A stretch of 64,000 nt of DNA from Chryseosolibacter sp036402075 (GCA_036402075.1 DASWTP010000216.1:3183-67182), one strand, 5' to 3'. Shown: positions 47,101 through 55,210, counted from the first letter of the stretch. Notes: generated by a model from the letters alone, not told the origin. Numbers and translations are program-made.

Positions 47101-47579
47101 GCGATCTCGATAGTAGGGTGTACAAGGTCAGAGATAAGACCATTTATGGAATCAACACCAGCCCCCCATGAGCCTTTGGCACTTGGGACTTCGATGCGTT
47201 GGTTGAGTTTACCTTGCTTACCGATGATCTGACCGGCACGCGTAAACTCGTTCATCATCTTTTCATTGAGCGCGATAATTTCATTCAAGGTATCGCAGAT
47301 CTTTCCGCTGAGGCCGATCTGATCGAACGGCATCCTGGCCCCGAAATTTCCGGCTTTCACTTCTGTCAGCACGCGCAGAAGTTCTCGCGTGTCAAGGAAT
47401 CCGTTAAGCGGATCGTATTGCGGAGCGATTTCAACCCGCTGTATCACTGGAATTTCTTTTTGTTTTTTGCTCCGGGATTTTGGTGGCGCGAGGGTAGCGC
47501 TTCCATGAGATCCGTTGGTTCCATGTGCACCGTTGGAGGTTTTCCCTGCTAGTGAGGAAGAACTGGATTTTTTTCTCAT
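41112..47579 (-). CDS. Giant soluble hybrid histidine kinase with HAMP-repeat array
   Basis: Encodes 2155 residues and no membrane helix. Order: Ser/Lys-rich tail (1-45), two divergent HAMP-like units (about 60-214), eleven near-identical 92-residue HAMP repeats (215-1221; each has EVGxEGKLGGQ, WKDLTDSVNQMA, GDLSxKITVDVKGEI). A GAF domain (about 1240-1385) is followed by a coiled coil (1386-1455), HisKA with ANMSHELRTPLNSL (His1469), and HATPase (SDTGIGIP, GGTGLGLSI). Three receivers end the protein, with Asp1818, Asp1940 and Asp2086. The layout recalls fungal group III (Nik1/Os-1) osmosensing kinases and their bacterial relatives, though those usually have five to six HAMP units. Likely senses osmotic or cytoplasmic state. 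Confidence 0.96.
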   Translation of the reverse strand: MRKKSSSSSLAGKTSNGAHGTNGSHGSATLAPPKSRSKKQKEIPVIQRVEIAPQYDPLNGFLDTRELLRVLTEVKAGNFGARMPFDQIGLSGKICDTLNEIIALNEKMMNEFTRAGQIIGKQGKLNQRIEVPSAKGSWGAGVDSINGLISDLVHPTIEIARVISSVAKGNLSQEMPLEIGGHTLQGEFAQIAREVNDMVKQLNLFSMEVTRVAREVGSEGKLGGQAKVKGVAGVWKDLTDSVNQMASNLTGQVRNIAEVTTAVAKGDLSKKITVDVKGEILELKNTINTMVDQLNSFSSEVTRVALEVGTEGKLGGQAQVKGVAGTWKDLTDSVNQMASNLTGQVRNIAEVTTAVAKGDLSKKITVDVKGEILELKNTINTMVDQLNSFSAEVTRVAREVGTEGKLGGQATVKGVGGVWKDLTDSVNQMASNLTGQVRNIAQVTTAVARGDLSRKITVDVKGEILELKDTINTMVDQLNSFASEVTRVAREVGSEGKLGGQATVKGVGGVWKDLTDSVNQMASNLTGQVRNIAQVTTAVAKGDLSRKITVDVKGEILELKDTINTMVDQLNSFASEVTRVAREVGSEGMLGGQADVPGVGGTWKDLTDSVNKMAGNLTSQVRNIAEVTTAVANGDLSRKITVDVKGEILELKNTINTMVDQLNSFASEVTRVAREVGSEGKLGGQATVIGVGGVWKDLTDSVNQMASNLTGQVRNIAEVTTAVAKGDLSRKITVDVRGEILELKNTINTMVDQLNSFGSEVTRVAREVGSEGQLGGQADVPGVAGTWKDLTDSVNKMASNLTSQVRNIAEVTTAVANGDLSRKITVDVQGEILELKNTINTMVDQLRGFASEVTRVAREVGTEGKLGGQANVPGVAGTWKDLTDSVNQMAGNLTAQVRNIADVAIAVANGDLSKKITVDVRGEILQLKETLNTMVDQLRAFASEVTRVAREVGTDGKLGGQAFVPGVAGTWKDLTDSVNKMTGNLTDQVRNIAQVTKAVASGDLSKTVAIDVKGEILDLKNTINTMVEQLNSFAFEVTRVAREVGTEGKLGGQAEVKGVAGTWKDLTDSVNMMASNLTSQVRGIAKVMTSVANGNLRQKLSINAKGEVAQLTETINEMIETLAVFADQVTTVAREVGVEGRLGGQANVPGASGIWKNLTENVNQLAQNLTTQVRSISEVASAVTKGDLTRTIRVEAKGEVEALKDTINQMIANLRATTLRNQETDWLKSNLAKFTQMLQGQKDLNTVTKRILSELAQVVNAHYGAFYVLKQDDETNDVKLSLFAAYAYKEDKNVPKEFKIGEGLIGQVAFEKEKILLTNVPSNYIKINSGLGKAKPANLIILPVLFENNVKAVIELASLDAFSETHQDFLGQLTESIGIVLNTIEANTRTEELLAQSQSLASELKVQQEELRRTNDELQDKALLLVKQKEEVEEKNKEVEEARKSLEEKAEQLQLTSKYKSEFLANMSHELRTPLNSLLILAQQLYENAEGNLNEKQVRYAKTIHSCGDDLIQLINDILDLSKIESGFISTNIAPVHVSEIASFVETTFRPISEARNLRFSIQIEEDLPKQLDTDIQRLNQILKNLLSNAFKFTEKGGVSLKVFEAKPGTWKSVNTLDQAKKVIGFSISDTGIGIPQDKQMIIFEAFQQAEGSTSRKYGGTGLGLSISRGLAELLGGTIELESSPGRGSTFTLYLPSQSLPASTSTKSNENIKAIQQHLQVENDQEINSLLGNLRITNDGIENRNLEIVSEMINESGDDRNNITPGEKVVLIVEDDLRFGKIVIERAHQEGMKAIVATNYLEVFDFINRFSPIAITLDVKLPDTSGWKVIDLLRNDLNYRHIPIHIISGEENRVLALKRGARSFMLKPIDNESLDELFKDIQKFATPRKKNVLVVEDNEIDSSQIAKILQDEHVSVNIATTGEIALDEIQKNEYDCIILDYTLPDISGIDLMQKVSKIKKKLTPVIVYSAKDFNRQELAQINLNSNAVLLKGVNSIEHLLEEVVTHIHIAHKELPQEKRRIIENIRSKEDILTNKTVLVVDDDVRNLFALTTVFERFNITVITAESGKEAIQILNENPRIEMVLMDIMMPEMDGYETTSKIRREHKNSSLPIIAVTAKAMKGDRQKCIEAGASDYITKPVKIDQLLSLMRLWFCK
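43917..46937 (-). repeat. Eleven tandem 276-bp in-frame repeats (HAMP array)
   Basis: Within the giant kinase gene, residues 215-1221 form eleven 92-residue units, the last about five residues short. Units 3 and 4 differ at only two residues, which points to recent duplication or gene conversion. The last two units (1043-1221) diverge most. The opposite strand shows long shadow frames because of this regular composition. Confidence 0.95.
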
Positions 47580-47730
47580 ATAGTGGGCAAATGTTTTAAA
47601 ATAGGAAGTAAAGAAAGTTAGGTAAAGATGTTTAAAAGCACCCTGTGCAGCAGCGGATACAGCCAGAAATATTTTCGCGAGTGGCGATAAAAATCCACAG
47701 TATTCGATTAAAGCACAGAAATTAGTCAGG

Positions 47731-47758
47731 TAAAAAAATCATGCCAACGCTCGTTGGC
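47731..47758 (-). terminator. Intrinsic terminator of the SGNH hydrolase gene
   Basis: GCCAACG (47743-47749) pairs with CGTTGGC (47752-47758) around a 2-nt loop; on the minus strand it is followed within three bases by a seven-T run. Confidence 0.65.
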
Positions 47759-47850
47759 GTCACCATACCAAGGGTGGACATGACATTTACGAGGGGACAA
47801 CACGAATTGCCTTCGCGCAGTTCTGCCGAAAGAAATTTATACTGAACTTT

Positions 47851-48540
47851 TTAAAGCGACTGCGTTGCACGTAAGTGATCGGCCCACAGTTGATATCCAG
47901 CGGCATTAAGATGCAAGCCATCAAAGGTAAATTCCGTTTTGAGGAAGCCCCTCTTGTCTGAAAAAAGTTTATGTGTATCGATGATCTTAACGCGAACGGT
48001 TTGAAGTGCTTTTCGGATCAAATGATTGGCGTTTTTTATGTGTTCATTTTTGTCGTAGTGCTGCGGAAAATTTTTAACGGACGGGTTGACAGGCAGAATG
48101 GTCTGAACATAAACAAGCGTTGCCGGAGATTCGCGAATCAGGCGTTCAACAATTTTTCGGATATTGTCTGCAATGACTGCATCGGGAATGTCTTTGCCGA
48201 TGTCGTTAATGCCAATTAAGAGAAACACTTTAGAAGGTTTTGCCTGCACGATTTCCGTGAGTCGCTTAAGTACACCGAAAGTAATGTCGCCCCCGATGCC
48301 GCGATTCACGGCCGTGCTGTCGCCTGTGAGTTTCTTCCAGTTACCACCTTCAGTGATGCTGTTGCCAAGAAATACGACACTTCCACCGCGGATAGGTTCG
48401 GCTTCAAATCGTGCCACGCGTCTTGCATAGTGATCGACCATGAAGGGCACTGTGTCGAAGAGCCGTTGATTGGTCACTTGGCAGAAGGCAGAGTGGCTGG
48501 TCAGGGCGAGGATCAGTAGCAGGAGATGCGTTCTGGGCAT
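47851..48540 (-). CDS. Secreted SGNH/GDSL-family hydrolase
   Basis: Encodes 229 residues from the ATG at 48540, the start of a signal peptide (MPRTHLLLLILALTSHSAFCQ); the open frame continues upstream into a low-complexity repeat and is not coding there. Block I FLGNSITEGG (catalytic Ser), block II Gly in GIGGDITFG, block III GINDIGKD (Asn) and block V FDGLHLNAAGY (Asp/His) are all present. Probably a periplasmic esterase, perhaps an acyl- or acetyl-esterase on glycans. Confidence 0.93.
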   Translation of the reverse strand: MPRTHLLLLILALTSHSAFCQVTNQRLFDTVPFMVDHYARRVARFEAEPIRGGSVVFLGNSITEGGNWKKLTGDSTAVNRGIGGDITFGVLKRLTEIVQAKPSKVFLLIGINDIGKDIPDAVIADNIRKIVERLIRESPATLVYVQTILPVNPSVKNFPQHYDKNEHIKNANHLIRKALQTVRVKIIDTHKLFSDKRGFLKTEFTFDGLHLNAAGYQLWADHLRATQSL

Positions 48541-48549
48541 GGTAGATGT

Positions 48550-48710
48550 ATTTTTTGTTGTTGCCAGTTTCGAGTCACGAGTTTGCGTTCCGGGTTTTGG
48601 GTTGTAGGGTCGCGCGTTTGAATGTTTAAGGTTTGCACCAGCTAACATGTTTTCGTTCGAAACCCGAAGTCGAAACCCAAAACTTGAAGTCGAAACCTGA
48701 CCCAACACGG
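48550..48710. repeat. Low-complexity inverted repeat (TTTCGAGT/GGGTTTTGGG type)
   Basis: Degenerate units such as GTTTCGAGTCACGAGTTT and CGGGTTTTGGGTT on the left face CGAAACCCGAAGTCGAAACC and CCCAAAACTTGAAGTCG on the right, forming an imperfect long inverted repeat directly upstream of the SGNH gene. Confidence 0.55.
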
Positions 48711-48831
48711 ACATTCCGCAGGTGAACCTTAAGCCCGGAACCGTTCCCGATACTACAAACTTTCAGACACAACTGAAACGGTTTGCGCGTTGCCGGAGCA
48801 TTTATTAATATTGTATAAACCGATAAACACT

Positions 48832-48936
48832 ATGGCAAAAGGAGAAGACAGACGGAAGGAAGAAAAGAAAAAACCTTTGAAAACCTTAAAAGAAAAGCGT
48901 GCTGAAAAGCAGGCAAAAAAGGCAAATAGAAGCTAA
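48832..48936 (+). CDS. 34-residue Lys/Glu-rich peptide
   Basis: An ATG at 48832 opens a 34-codon frame with composition far from random: it begins MAKGEDRRKEEKKKP and is mostly Lys, Glu and Ala, ending KKANRS. A strong intrinsic terminator follows 11 nt after the stop, and a 5-prime region without SD lies ahead, as is usual in this phylum. Short very basic proteins of this kind recur in Bacteroidota and are annotated as hypothetical; function unknown, possibly nucleic-acid or ribosome associated. Confidence 0.6.
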   Translation: MAKGEDRRKEEKKKPLKTLKEKRAEKQAKKANRS

Positions 48937-48947
48937 ACAATCCTTCG

Positions 48948-48988
48948 AATGGCCCGGATTCACAGAGTGAAATCCGGGCCATTGCATT
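48948..48988 (+). terminator. Strong stem-loop terminator after the Lys-rich peptide gene
   Basis: Perfect 13-bp stem AATGGCCCGGATT (48948-48960) with AATCCGGGCCATT (48971-48983), 10-nt loop; the following tract is only moderately T-rich. Confidence 0.75.
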
Positions 48989-49000
48989 TATCCCCCACTT

Positions 49001-50641
49001 ATGAACCGCAGAGTTTTTGTCCAAAAGTCCGCGCTGGCCGCGTTTGTTCTCCCCGCCCTGGTTGTTTCCGCATGCAAGACGTCTTCCAGCAAGTCCGCGG
49101 AAAAACCGGGAACGTTCGAACTCGATGAGAAGACTGTCGATGACCTCCAGGCATTAATGGAATCAGGCGCGTACTCGTCACGTCAGCTATGTGAGCTTTA
49201 CCTGCAACGAATTGATGCGATAGATAAGAAGGGGCCTGCGTTGAACTCCGTTATAGAAACCAATCCGGATGCGCTCGCCATTGCCGACAAACTAGACCAG
49301 GAGCGAAAGGAGGGAAAAGTACGGGGCCCGCTCCATGGAATCCCAGTTCTGATAAAGGATAACATTGACACGGCCGACAAGATGATGACAACAGCGGGCT
49401 CGTTGGCGCTGCTCGGAAATATTGCGGCTACTGATGCTTTCATCGTAAAAAAGCTCAGAGAAGCAGGGGCAGTTTTACTTGGAAAAACGAATCTGAGTGA
49501 ATGGGCGAACTTCCGTTCAACCCGCTCGAGCAGTGGTTGGAGCAGTAGGGGAGGCCAAACCAGGAATCCATATATTCTTGATCGAAACCCTTGCGGCTCG
49601 AGTTCGGGAACGGGTACGGCCGTGGCTGCGAACTTATGCGCTATTGGAATTGGTACCGAAACCGATGGCTCGATCGGTTGCCCATCGTCTATTAATGGGC
49701 TTGTGGGACTCAAGCCAACTGTTGGGCTATGGAGTCGTGCGGGAATCATTCCGATTTCAATCACACAGGACACAGCTGGTCCAATGACGCGCACCGTTAA
49801 AGATGCCGCCATTCTTTTGGGGGCGCTCTGCGGAGTTGACCCGGCAGATTCTTATACAACGGCAAGCGATGGTAAATTTCACAAGGATTACACCAAGTTC
49901 TTAGAAGCCGAAGGACTAAAGGGAAAACGTATTGGGGTTGAGAAGTCATTTTTAAAAGTACATGAGGGCGTTGACGCCTTGCTGCAGGATGCGCTGACTA
50001 CCTTGCGTCAGCAAGGGGCGGAAATCGTAGAAGTTGATTTTCGCGAGAAAGTAAAGGGCATTTCCAAGGATGAATACTCCGTTTTGCAATTCCAGTTCAA
50101 GGATGGCGTGAACAAGTACCTGGCCAATGCGAATGCCAAAGTGAAATCACTCGCGGAAGTGATTAAGTTTAACCAGGAGCATGAGAAGGAAGCGATGCCA
50201 TTTTTCAAGCAAGAGATTTTAGTTGGATCGGAAGAAAAGGGTTCGCTGGACTCGAAAGAATATACAGAAGCGGTTACACGCATGCAGGAGGCAGCACGCA
50301 AAGGGATCGATGAGATGTTGAAAGAGTATAACTTGGATACCATCATCGGTCCAACCAACGGACCTTCGTGGTGTACCGACCTGGTGAATGGAGATGCATT
50401 TACCGGTTACGGAATGTACTCTACGGCCGCAGTAGCCGGATATCCGCACATTACAGTTCCAATGGGAATGGTGCTGGGCCTGCCAATCGGACTGACCTTT
50501 ATTGCAAGTGAATTCCAGGAAGGTAAGCTCCTAACACTCGGCTATGCTTATGAACAAGCGTCAAAAAAAAGACAAGCTCCGCAGTTCACGCCAAGCTTGT
50601 CTCACCAGGTTGTCGCAGATACGATTAAGCAAGCAGAATAA
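49001..50641 (+). CDS. Amidase-signature family lipoprotein/secreted amidase
   Basis: Encodes 546 residues. The N terminus has twin Arg followed by a hydrophobic segment and VVSAC (Cys25), so it may be a Tat-type lipoprotein. Amidase signature: catalytic Lys in IPVLIKDNID, the Ser cluster NPCGSSSGTGTAVAA (cis-Ser) and the nucleophile Ser in ETDGSIGCPSS. C-terminal segment SWCTDLVNG and YPHITVPMG complete the fold. It hydrolyses an amide bond; substrate unknown. The 3-prime end overlaps the convergent small gene by 17 nt. Confidence 0.94.
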   Translation: MNRRVFVQKSALAAFVLPALVVSACKTSSSKSAEKPGTFELDEKTVDDLQALMESGAYSSRQLCELYLQRIDAIDKKGPALNSVIETNPDALAIADKLDQERKEGKVRGPLHGIPVLIKDNIDTADKMMTTAGSLALLGNIAATDAFIVKKLREAGAVLLGKTNLSEWANFRSTRSSSGWSSRGGQTRNPYILDRNPCGSSSGTGTAVAANLCAIGIGTETDGSIGCPSSINGLVGLKPTVGLWSRAGIIPISITQDTAGPMTRTVKDAAILLGALCGVDPADSYTTASDGKFHKDYTKFLEAEGLKGKRIGVEKSFLKVHEGVDALLQDALTTLRQQGAEIVEVDFREKVKGISKDEYSVLQFQFKDGVNKYLANANAKVKSLAEVIKFNQEHEKEAMPFFKQEILVGSEEKGSLDSKEYTEAVTRMQEAARKGIDEMLKEYNLDTIIGPTNGPSWCTDLVNGDAFTGYGMYSTAAVAGYPHITVPMGMVLGLPIGLTFIASEFQEGKLLTLGYAYEQASKKRQAPQFTPSLSHQVVADTIKQAE

Positions 50642-50927
50642 TCAATAGGGCGATAAGGATAATTGCGCCCACACTGAGGTACACTCCACCGCTGATAGCT
50701 TTCATTTCCTTTTTGATCTGCTTTACTTCGCCACGCAATGCTTTCTTTTCTTCTTTTGAAAGCTTTGACTTGTCAATGGCTTTGATTTCTTCCAGGCGTT
50801 TCTGCAGACGTTCAACTTCGGCTTTTTGTTCGACCGGGTCAACCACCGGTGATGCATTTACACTTGGTGCGGCCACCGCAAGAATGGCGATCAGCATGAG
50901 TGATCGGAGTACGTTAATTGTTTTCAT
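50625..50927 (-). CDS. Small secreted coiled-coil protein with C-terminal membrane helix
   Basis: Encodes 100 residues: signal peptide (…LAVAAPSVNA), a charged coiled coil (QKAEVERLQKRLEEIKAIDKSKLSKEEKKAL) and a terminal hydrophobic helix (YLSVGAIILIALLIILLA). This layout is common in Bacteroidota as hypothetical proteins. Single gene, convergent with the amidase. An upstream GGCATAAG-T-tract (from 50993) resembles the stress-type element but overlaps a terminator. Confidence 0.78.
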   Translation of the reverse strand: MKTINVLRSLMLIAILAVAAPSVNASPVVDPVEQKAEVERLQKRLEEIKAIDKSKLSKEEKKALRGEVKQIKKEMKAISGGVYLSVGAIILIALLIILLA

Positions 50928-50978
50928 AAATTGGTCAAGTTAAATTTTGCTTCACTGGCGGGTGTTCGCCACCGTGCA

Positions 50979-51018
50979 AAAAAAACTTATGCCTGATCGT
51001 TCGACCAGACATAAGCGC
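50979..51018 (-). terminator. Intrinsic terminator of the CheB-CheR-kinase gene
   Basis: Interrupted stem: CTTATG, CTG and CG pair with CG, CAG and CATAAG over about 50989-51018. It is followed on the minus strand by an eight-T run. Confidence 0.7.
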
Positions 51019-51045
51019 TTAACCATACAAAAATCAATATCCGGC

Positions 51046-54000
51046 TTACTCTTTGGAAACGGCTGTACCATTTGAGTGGGCATTCGCTTTCTCAACGTGT
51101 TGCGTCTTGGGAAGAATGACAATGAACGTTGAACCGACTCCTTCTGTGCTTTGCGCGCGGATGAATCCGTGGTGATTATCTACGATCTTTTTACAAATTG
51201 CCAATCCGATGCCGGTTCCCTGGTAATGGTTGTTATGCAGTCGTTGAAATATTCCAAAGATCTTCTCACGGTAGCGATCATCGAAGCCGATGCCATTGTC
51301 TTCAACACAGATAGCAATATAGTCGCTCGGGTTAATGTGATAGGCAGCAGCTTCTTCATCGGTGACCGATCTTTCGGTTATTCGAATGATCGGTGTCTTG
51401 CTCTCATTGAATTTCAATGCGTTGCTGATAAGATTCTGGAATAGCTGATGAATCTGTCCCGGTACTACTTCAATCGATGACAGATTGCCTACCTCGATGT
51501 TTGTACCCTTTTCGCGAATCGTGATCTCAAGGTCGTCCACAATATGTTTGACGATTCCCTGGAGGTCGGTCTTGTGAACCGGGATGTCCCGGTTCGAGAG
51601 CTTGGATAGCGTGAGCACGTCCTCAATAAGCGTTTGCATCCGGTGCGATGAGTTTACAATCTTATCGAGATAATTCTTTTCGCCCGGTTCTATTTTCTTC
51701 TCGATCTTCGAATACAAAAGGTTTCCGAATGTCTGGATCTTGCGCAACGGTTCTTTCAAATCATGAGATGCAACGGAGGCAAACTGCAGCAAGTCCATAT
51801 TTGACTGCTCAAGCTTAAAATTCGTTTCCTGCAATTTCGAGGAAGCTTGTTTGAGATCTTCGTAGTTCCTGGCGATAAGATCAGCAGCATTCTTCTTCTG
51901 CGTAATGTCGGTGTGCGTGGTCACGAGTCCGTCCTGCATTTTCACAGCGATGACCTCATACCAGCGGTTATGTGCCGGACTATAAAACTCGAAGTGTTCG
52001 GTTTCACCTGATTCAACGACTGTACAATATTTACGGAAGAAGTGCTGGTCGCGTGGCATATGTTTCGCGCCCTCACCGAGGTGTCGCTCACCCGTTTTTA
52101 CGCCCAGCATAACCTCGGCCGAGCGGTTGGTTGCGATGTATTCGAAATCGATAATATCGTTGTTCGATCCACGAATCGCCCGCATGGCTGTAATTGCGTT
52201 TGTTGAGCTGTCGAAAATTCCCTGGATGATGCTGTGAAGGTTTCGAAGCTCCGAGACATCAATAAAGTTCAATACCACACCATCGATCGTGCGGTCCTGG
52301 CGATAATAAGGGTTCACTTTCATCAAGAAGGTTTTTCCATTCTTCACAGCGACTTCGCGCTCCAGGGTTTCGCTTGAAAGCATCACCCTCTTGATCACTT
52401 CGATCAGATCGACATTAACCAGGTTGTTGGTGATATCCACAATCGGCCGTCCGACATCGCTTTCAATCAGGTTGATCTGGTGCGTGATCGCAGGAGAAAA
52501 CTTCCGCACGATCAGGTGACGATCGATCAGCACCTGCCCGATATGACTATTTTTGAAGTAATTATTCAAGTCGTCATTCAGGTCGATCAGCTCCTTAATC
52601 TTCAGCTGGTGTTCGGCACTAACAGTGTGAAGTTCCTCGTTGAGCGACTGAAGTTCTTCATTTGTGCTTTGCAGTTCTTCATTTGCGGAGATCATTTCTT
52701 CATTGCTGGTGAGCAACTCCTCATTGCTCGACTCCAGCTCCTCGATCACCGATTGAAGATTCTCTTTCGTTTCACGCAATTCTTTTTCAAGTTCCTCAAT
52801 CCGGTGCTGGTCATGTTCGTCACGTTTCCGGGCTGAGATTTTCTTTATTTTTTTCGGCCTTTGTTCTTCCTGTAAAACGATAAACACAAATGACTGCTGA
52901 TACTCCTGTTGTTGGATGTACGGCTTTGCAATAATGGTTACGGTGCGTTCGGTCGATCCATCGGAAATTTTTACGTTTCGCATCACGCTGCGTTCCTGAT
53001 CATGGATCGCTTTCCGCACGCACATGCCGAGGGCAATACCCAGGTCGTTTGGAACAAGCTTGATGAGATTGAAGGTCAAATTGTTTTCCGGGAAGTGCAG
53101 AAAATCCTTGAAGTGGCCAATGGCCTGCTTCACTTCCATGTTTTCGTCAATGAGAATTCCGGCAAACTTACCCTCCTCAAGCAGTGTGTCTTTGAAAATT
53201 TCCGAAAGATAGTTGTTCGCGTTTTTCGGTTTGTTGCTATTCGACTGAAATACGGAGGCGGTCTGGATAGGCGAGACCATATGGCCTGTGTCCATCAGAC
53301 GCGTTTTGCCAACGCATTTATAAATCTTCCACTTCTTACTAACCTCCTTCATGGACTCTTTCAGCACGCCAATGTTTTCGCTGGCGCCCAGCATCAGGCA
53401 TGCTGAAGGATTCAACGCAAACAGGAAAGTTTTGAGTACATGCACCTGCAATTTTGCGTTCATATAGATGAGCATGTTGCGGCAGGTGATCAGATCCAGC
53501 TTGCTGAACGGAGGATCCTTGGTGATGTCGTGATAAGCAAAGACCACCATTTTTCGAATCACTGGAAGGATGCGATAGGCATTACCTTCACGGGTAAAGA
53601 ATCGTGATAGTCGCTCGGGCGTTATATCCCGGGCAATGGTTTCGGGATAGACACCCTGCGAAGCTGTGTGGAGGGCATCTTTGTCAAGATCAGTAGCAAA
53701 GATCTTGAGATTGTAGTCGTGGTTGCGAATACTTTCCATATACTCGTAGAGCAGGATGGCTATGGTGTACGCTTCTTCGCCACTGCTGCACGCTACGATC
53801 CAGACCTTGATCAGATCCTGGGGTTTCTTCGATGAAAAAATCGAAGGGATAATCTTGGTTTTCAGTTCGTCAAATGCCTCCGGGTCCCGGAAAAACTTGG
53901 TAACATTAATCAGAAATTCGCGAGCAAGAATGTTTGCTTCGTCTGGTTCCTGCATCATGTACTCCTGGTACTGTTCAAGCGTTGTGAACCCTTTTTCAGT

Positions 54001-54723
54001 CATGCGTTTGGCAAGCCTGCGGGTTATCGTAGGAGTTTTATAAAGACTGAAATCATGGGCGGTGATAGACCGTATGTATCCAAGGATTTCCTGGACGATG
54101 ACCTCGTCCTCTTTTGTAAAACGCTCCAGTGTTTTTGCATAGGGAGATTCGCGCAGGAACTCAATCAGCTCCTCGGCAATCATTTCAGGGGGCAGGATCA
54201 GATCCGCACAGCCAGTCTGAATGGCACTGCTCGGCATGCCATCAAAATCTGCCGTAAGAGGATCTTGCACGATTACCAATCCTCCTTTTTTCTTAATCGC
54301 CTCTACGCCACGTGTGCCATCCGTGCCAGTGCCTGAGAGAATAATCCCTACAGCATTTTTGCCTTTTTCCTGTGCCAGTGATTCGAAAAAATTGTCAATG
54401 GCGTTGTTGGGGACCTGGTTCCGTTCTTTATCGTGGAGTTTAAGCTTTCCATTCGCGAACGTCATCACCTTTTTGCTTGGAATGAGGTAGACGCAATTTG
54501 GTTTTACCTCCATGCTGTCCTCCGCCTCGATAATTTTCATTGACGTATGCTTGGCGAGCAATTCACCCATCAGGCTCTTGTGGTCTGGTGACAAGTGCTG
54601 AACGACCACAAAAGAAAAGTTGGTATCATCAGGCAGCGTGTCGAACAATTCATGAATTGGTTCGAGCCCGCCTGCCGAGGCACCAATGGCAATAATATAT
54701 TGATCGGACTCCGCGGTTTTCAA
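51046..54723 (-). CDS. CheB-CheR-PAS-histidine kinase fusion
   Basis: Encodes 1225 residues, starting with TTG at 54723: an in-frame stop lies two codons upstream and the CheB active site begins at residue 14, so no ATG is possible. CheB methylesterase (1-190): GASAGG with Ser16, QHLSPDH with His43, SGTGTDG with Asp135. CheR methyltransferase (about 210-470): LINVTKFFRDPEAFDEL, VWIVACSSGEEAYT, LDLITCRNMLIYM. Then a PAS-like region, a long coiled coil of SNEELLTSNEEMISANEEL type (about 640-725), two PAS domains, HisKA SVASHDLKEPLRKI (His987) and HATPase. No chemotaxis genes are nearby; such fusions are thought to be non-chemotactic signalling proteins. Confidence 0.95.
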   Translation of the reverse strand: MKTAESDQYIIAIGASAGGLEPIHELFDTLPDDTNFSFVVVQHLSPDHKSLMGELLAKHTSMKIIEAEDSMEVKPNCVYLIPSKKVMTFANGKLKLHDKERNQVPNNAIDNFFESLAQEKGKNAVGIILSGTGTDGTRGVEAIKKKGGLVIVQDPLTADFDGMPSSAIQTGCADLILPPEMIAEELIEFLRESPYAKTLERFTKEDEVIVQEILGYIRSITAHDFSLYKTPTITRRLAKRMTEKGFTTLEQYQEYMMQEPDEANILAREFLINVTKFFRDPEAFDELKTKIIPSIFSSKKPQDLIKVWIVACSSGEEAYTIAILLYEYMESIRNHDYNLKIFATDLDKDALHTASQGVYPETIARDITPERLSRFFTREGNAYRILPVIRKMVVFAYHDITKDPPFSKLDLITCRNMLIYMNAKLQVHVLKTFLFALNPSACLMLGASENIGVLKESMKEVSKKWKIYKCVGKTRLMDTGHMVSPIQTASVFQSNSNKPKNANNYLSEIFKDTLLEEGKFAGILIDENMEVKQAIGHFKDFLHFPENNLTFNLIKLVPNDLGIALGMCVRKAIHDQERSVMRNVKISDGSTERTVTIIAKPYIQQQEYQQSFVFIVLQEEQRPKKIKKISARKRDEHDQHRIEELEKELRETKENLQSVIEELESSNEELLTSNEEMISANEELQSTNEELQSLNEELHTVSAEHQLKIKELIDLNDDLNNYFKNSHIGQVLIDRHLIVRKFSPAITHQINLIESDVGRPIVDITNNLVNVDLIEVIKRVMLSSETLEREVAVKNGKTFLMKVNPYYRQDRTIDGVVLNFIDVSELRNLHSIIQGIFDSSTNAITAMRAIRGSNNDIIDFEYIATNRSAEVMLGVKTGERHLGEGAKHMPRDQHFFRKYCTVVESGETEHFEFYSPAHNRWYEVIAVKMQDGLVTTHTDITQKKNAADLIARNYEDLKQASSKLQETNFKLEQSNMDLLQFASVASHDLKEPLRKIQTFGNLLYSKIEKKIEPGEKNYLDKIVNSSHRMQTLIEDVLTLSKLSNRDIPVHKTDLQGIVKHIVDDLEITIREKGTNIEVGNLSSIEVVPGQIHQLFQNLISNALKFNESKTPIIRITERSVTDEEAAAYHINPSDYIAICVEDNGIGFDDRYREKIFGIFQRLHNNHYQGTGIGLAICKKIVDNHHGFIRAQSTEGVGSTFIVILPKTQHVEKANAHSNGTAVSKE

Positions 54724-55210
54724 TTGTCACATAATTTAAGGGTACGCATCATGGGTTCGGAGACGATCCTGGAACGATCATCACTCGCTAAAGCACAACT
54801 ATAATTTCTCATTGTATTCGAAAGTTTCTGTTCAGTAACGTAAGCCAACAACGGCTGTAACACCTGGTCGTTTTAGTTATTACTGAATGTTCATTTTTCG
54901 TAATGTAAAATGATCGTTGCAGTTGAAATAAAAAAGACTGAGTAAATCTTTTTCAGATCAACATCGCTTTTTTTTGAGCGAACCAGGCCGAAAAAAATTA
55001 TGCCAGCTGGACTTTTTGGGATGTTTTTCTACAGTCGCACTTCCTTGCTCAATGAACCAGCTGTTCCGAAGTACAGAGACTGTCATCATAATCCATCGTT
55101 TATGAGCCACTGTGTACAACGTTTCATAAATGATGCATGACATTCCACACTCTCTACTGGCCAGGCAGCCTCAGGATGCTAATAAATTTTAATGCCCGCT
55201 TCCAATCGGG
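54724..55210. other. About 490 bases without a supported gene
   Basis: This holds the upstream region of the CheB-CheR-kinase gene. A 61-codon minus-strand frame (54958-55143) has no recognisable features and I do not call it. No clear repeat or strong terminator was seen. Confidence 0.5.

Noticed and set aside
48541..48714. N-terminal extension of the SGNH hydrolase frame
   Set aside because: It translates a low-complexity inverted repeat; the ATG at 48540 starts a proper signal peptide.
54958..55143. 61-codon minus-strand frame upstream of the CheB-CheR-kinase gene
   Set aside because: No signal peptide, motif or operon context supports it.
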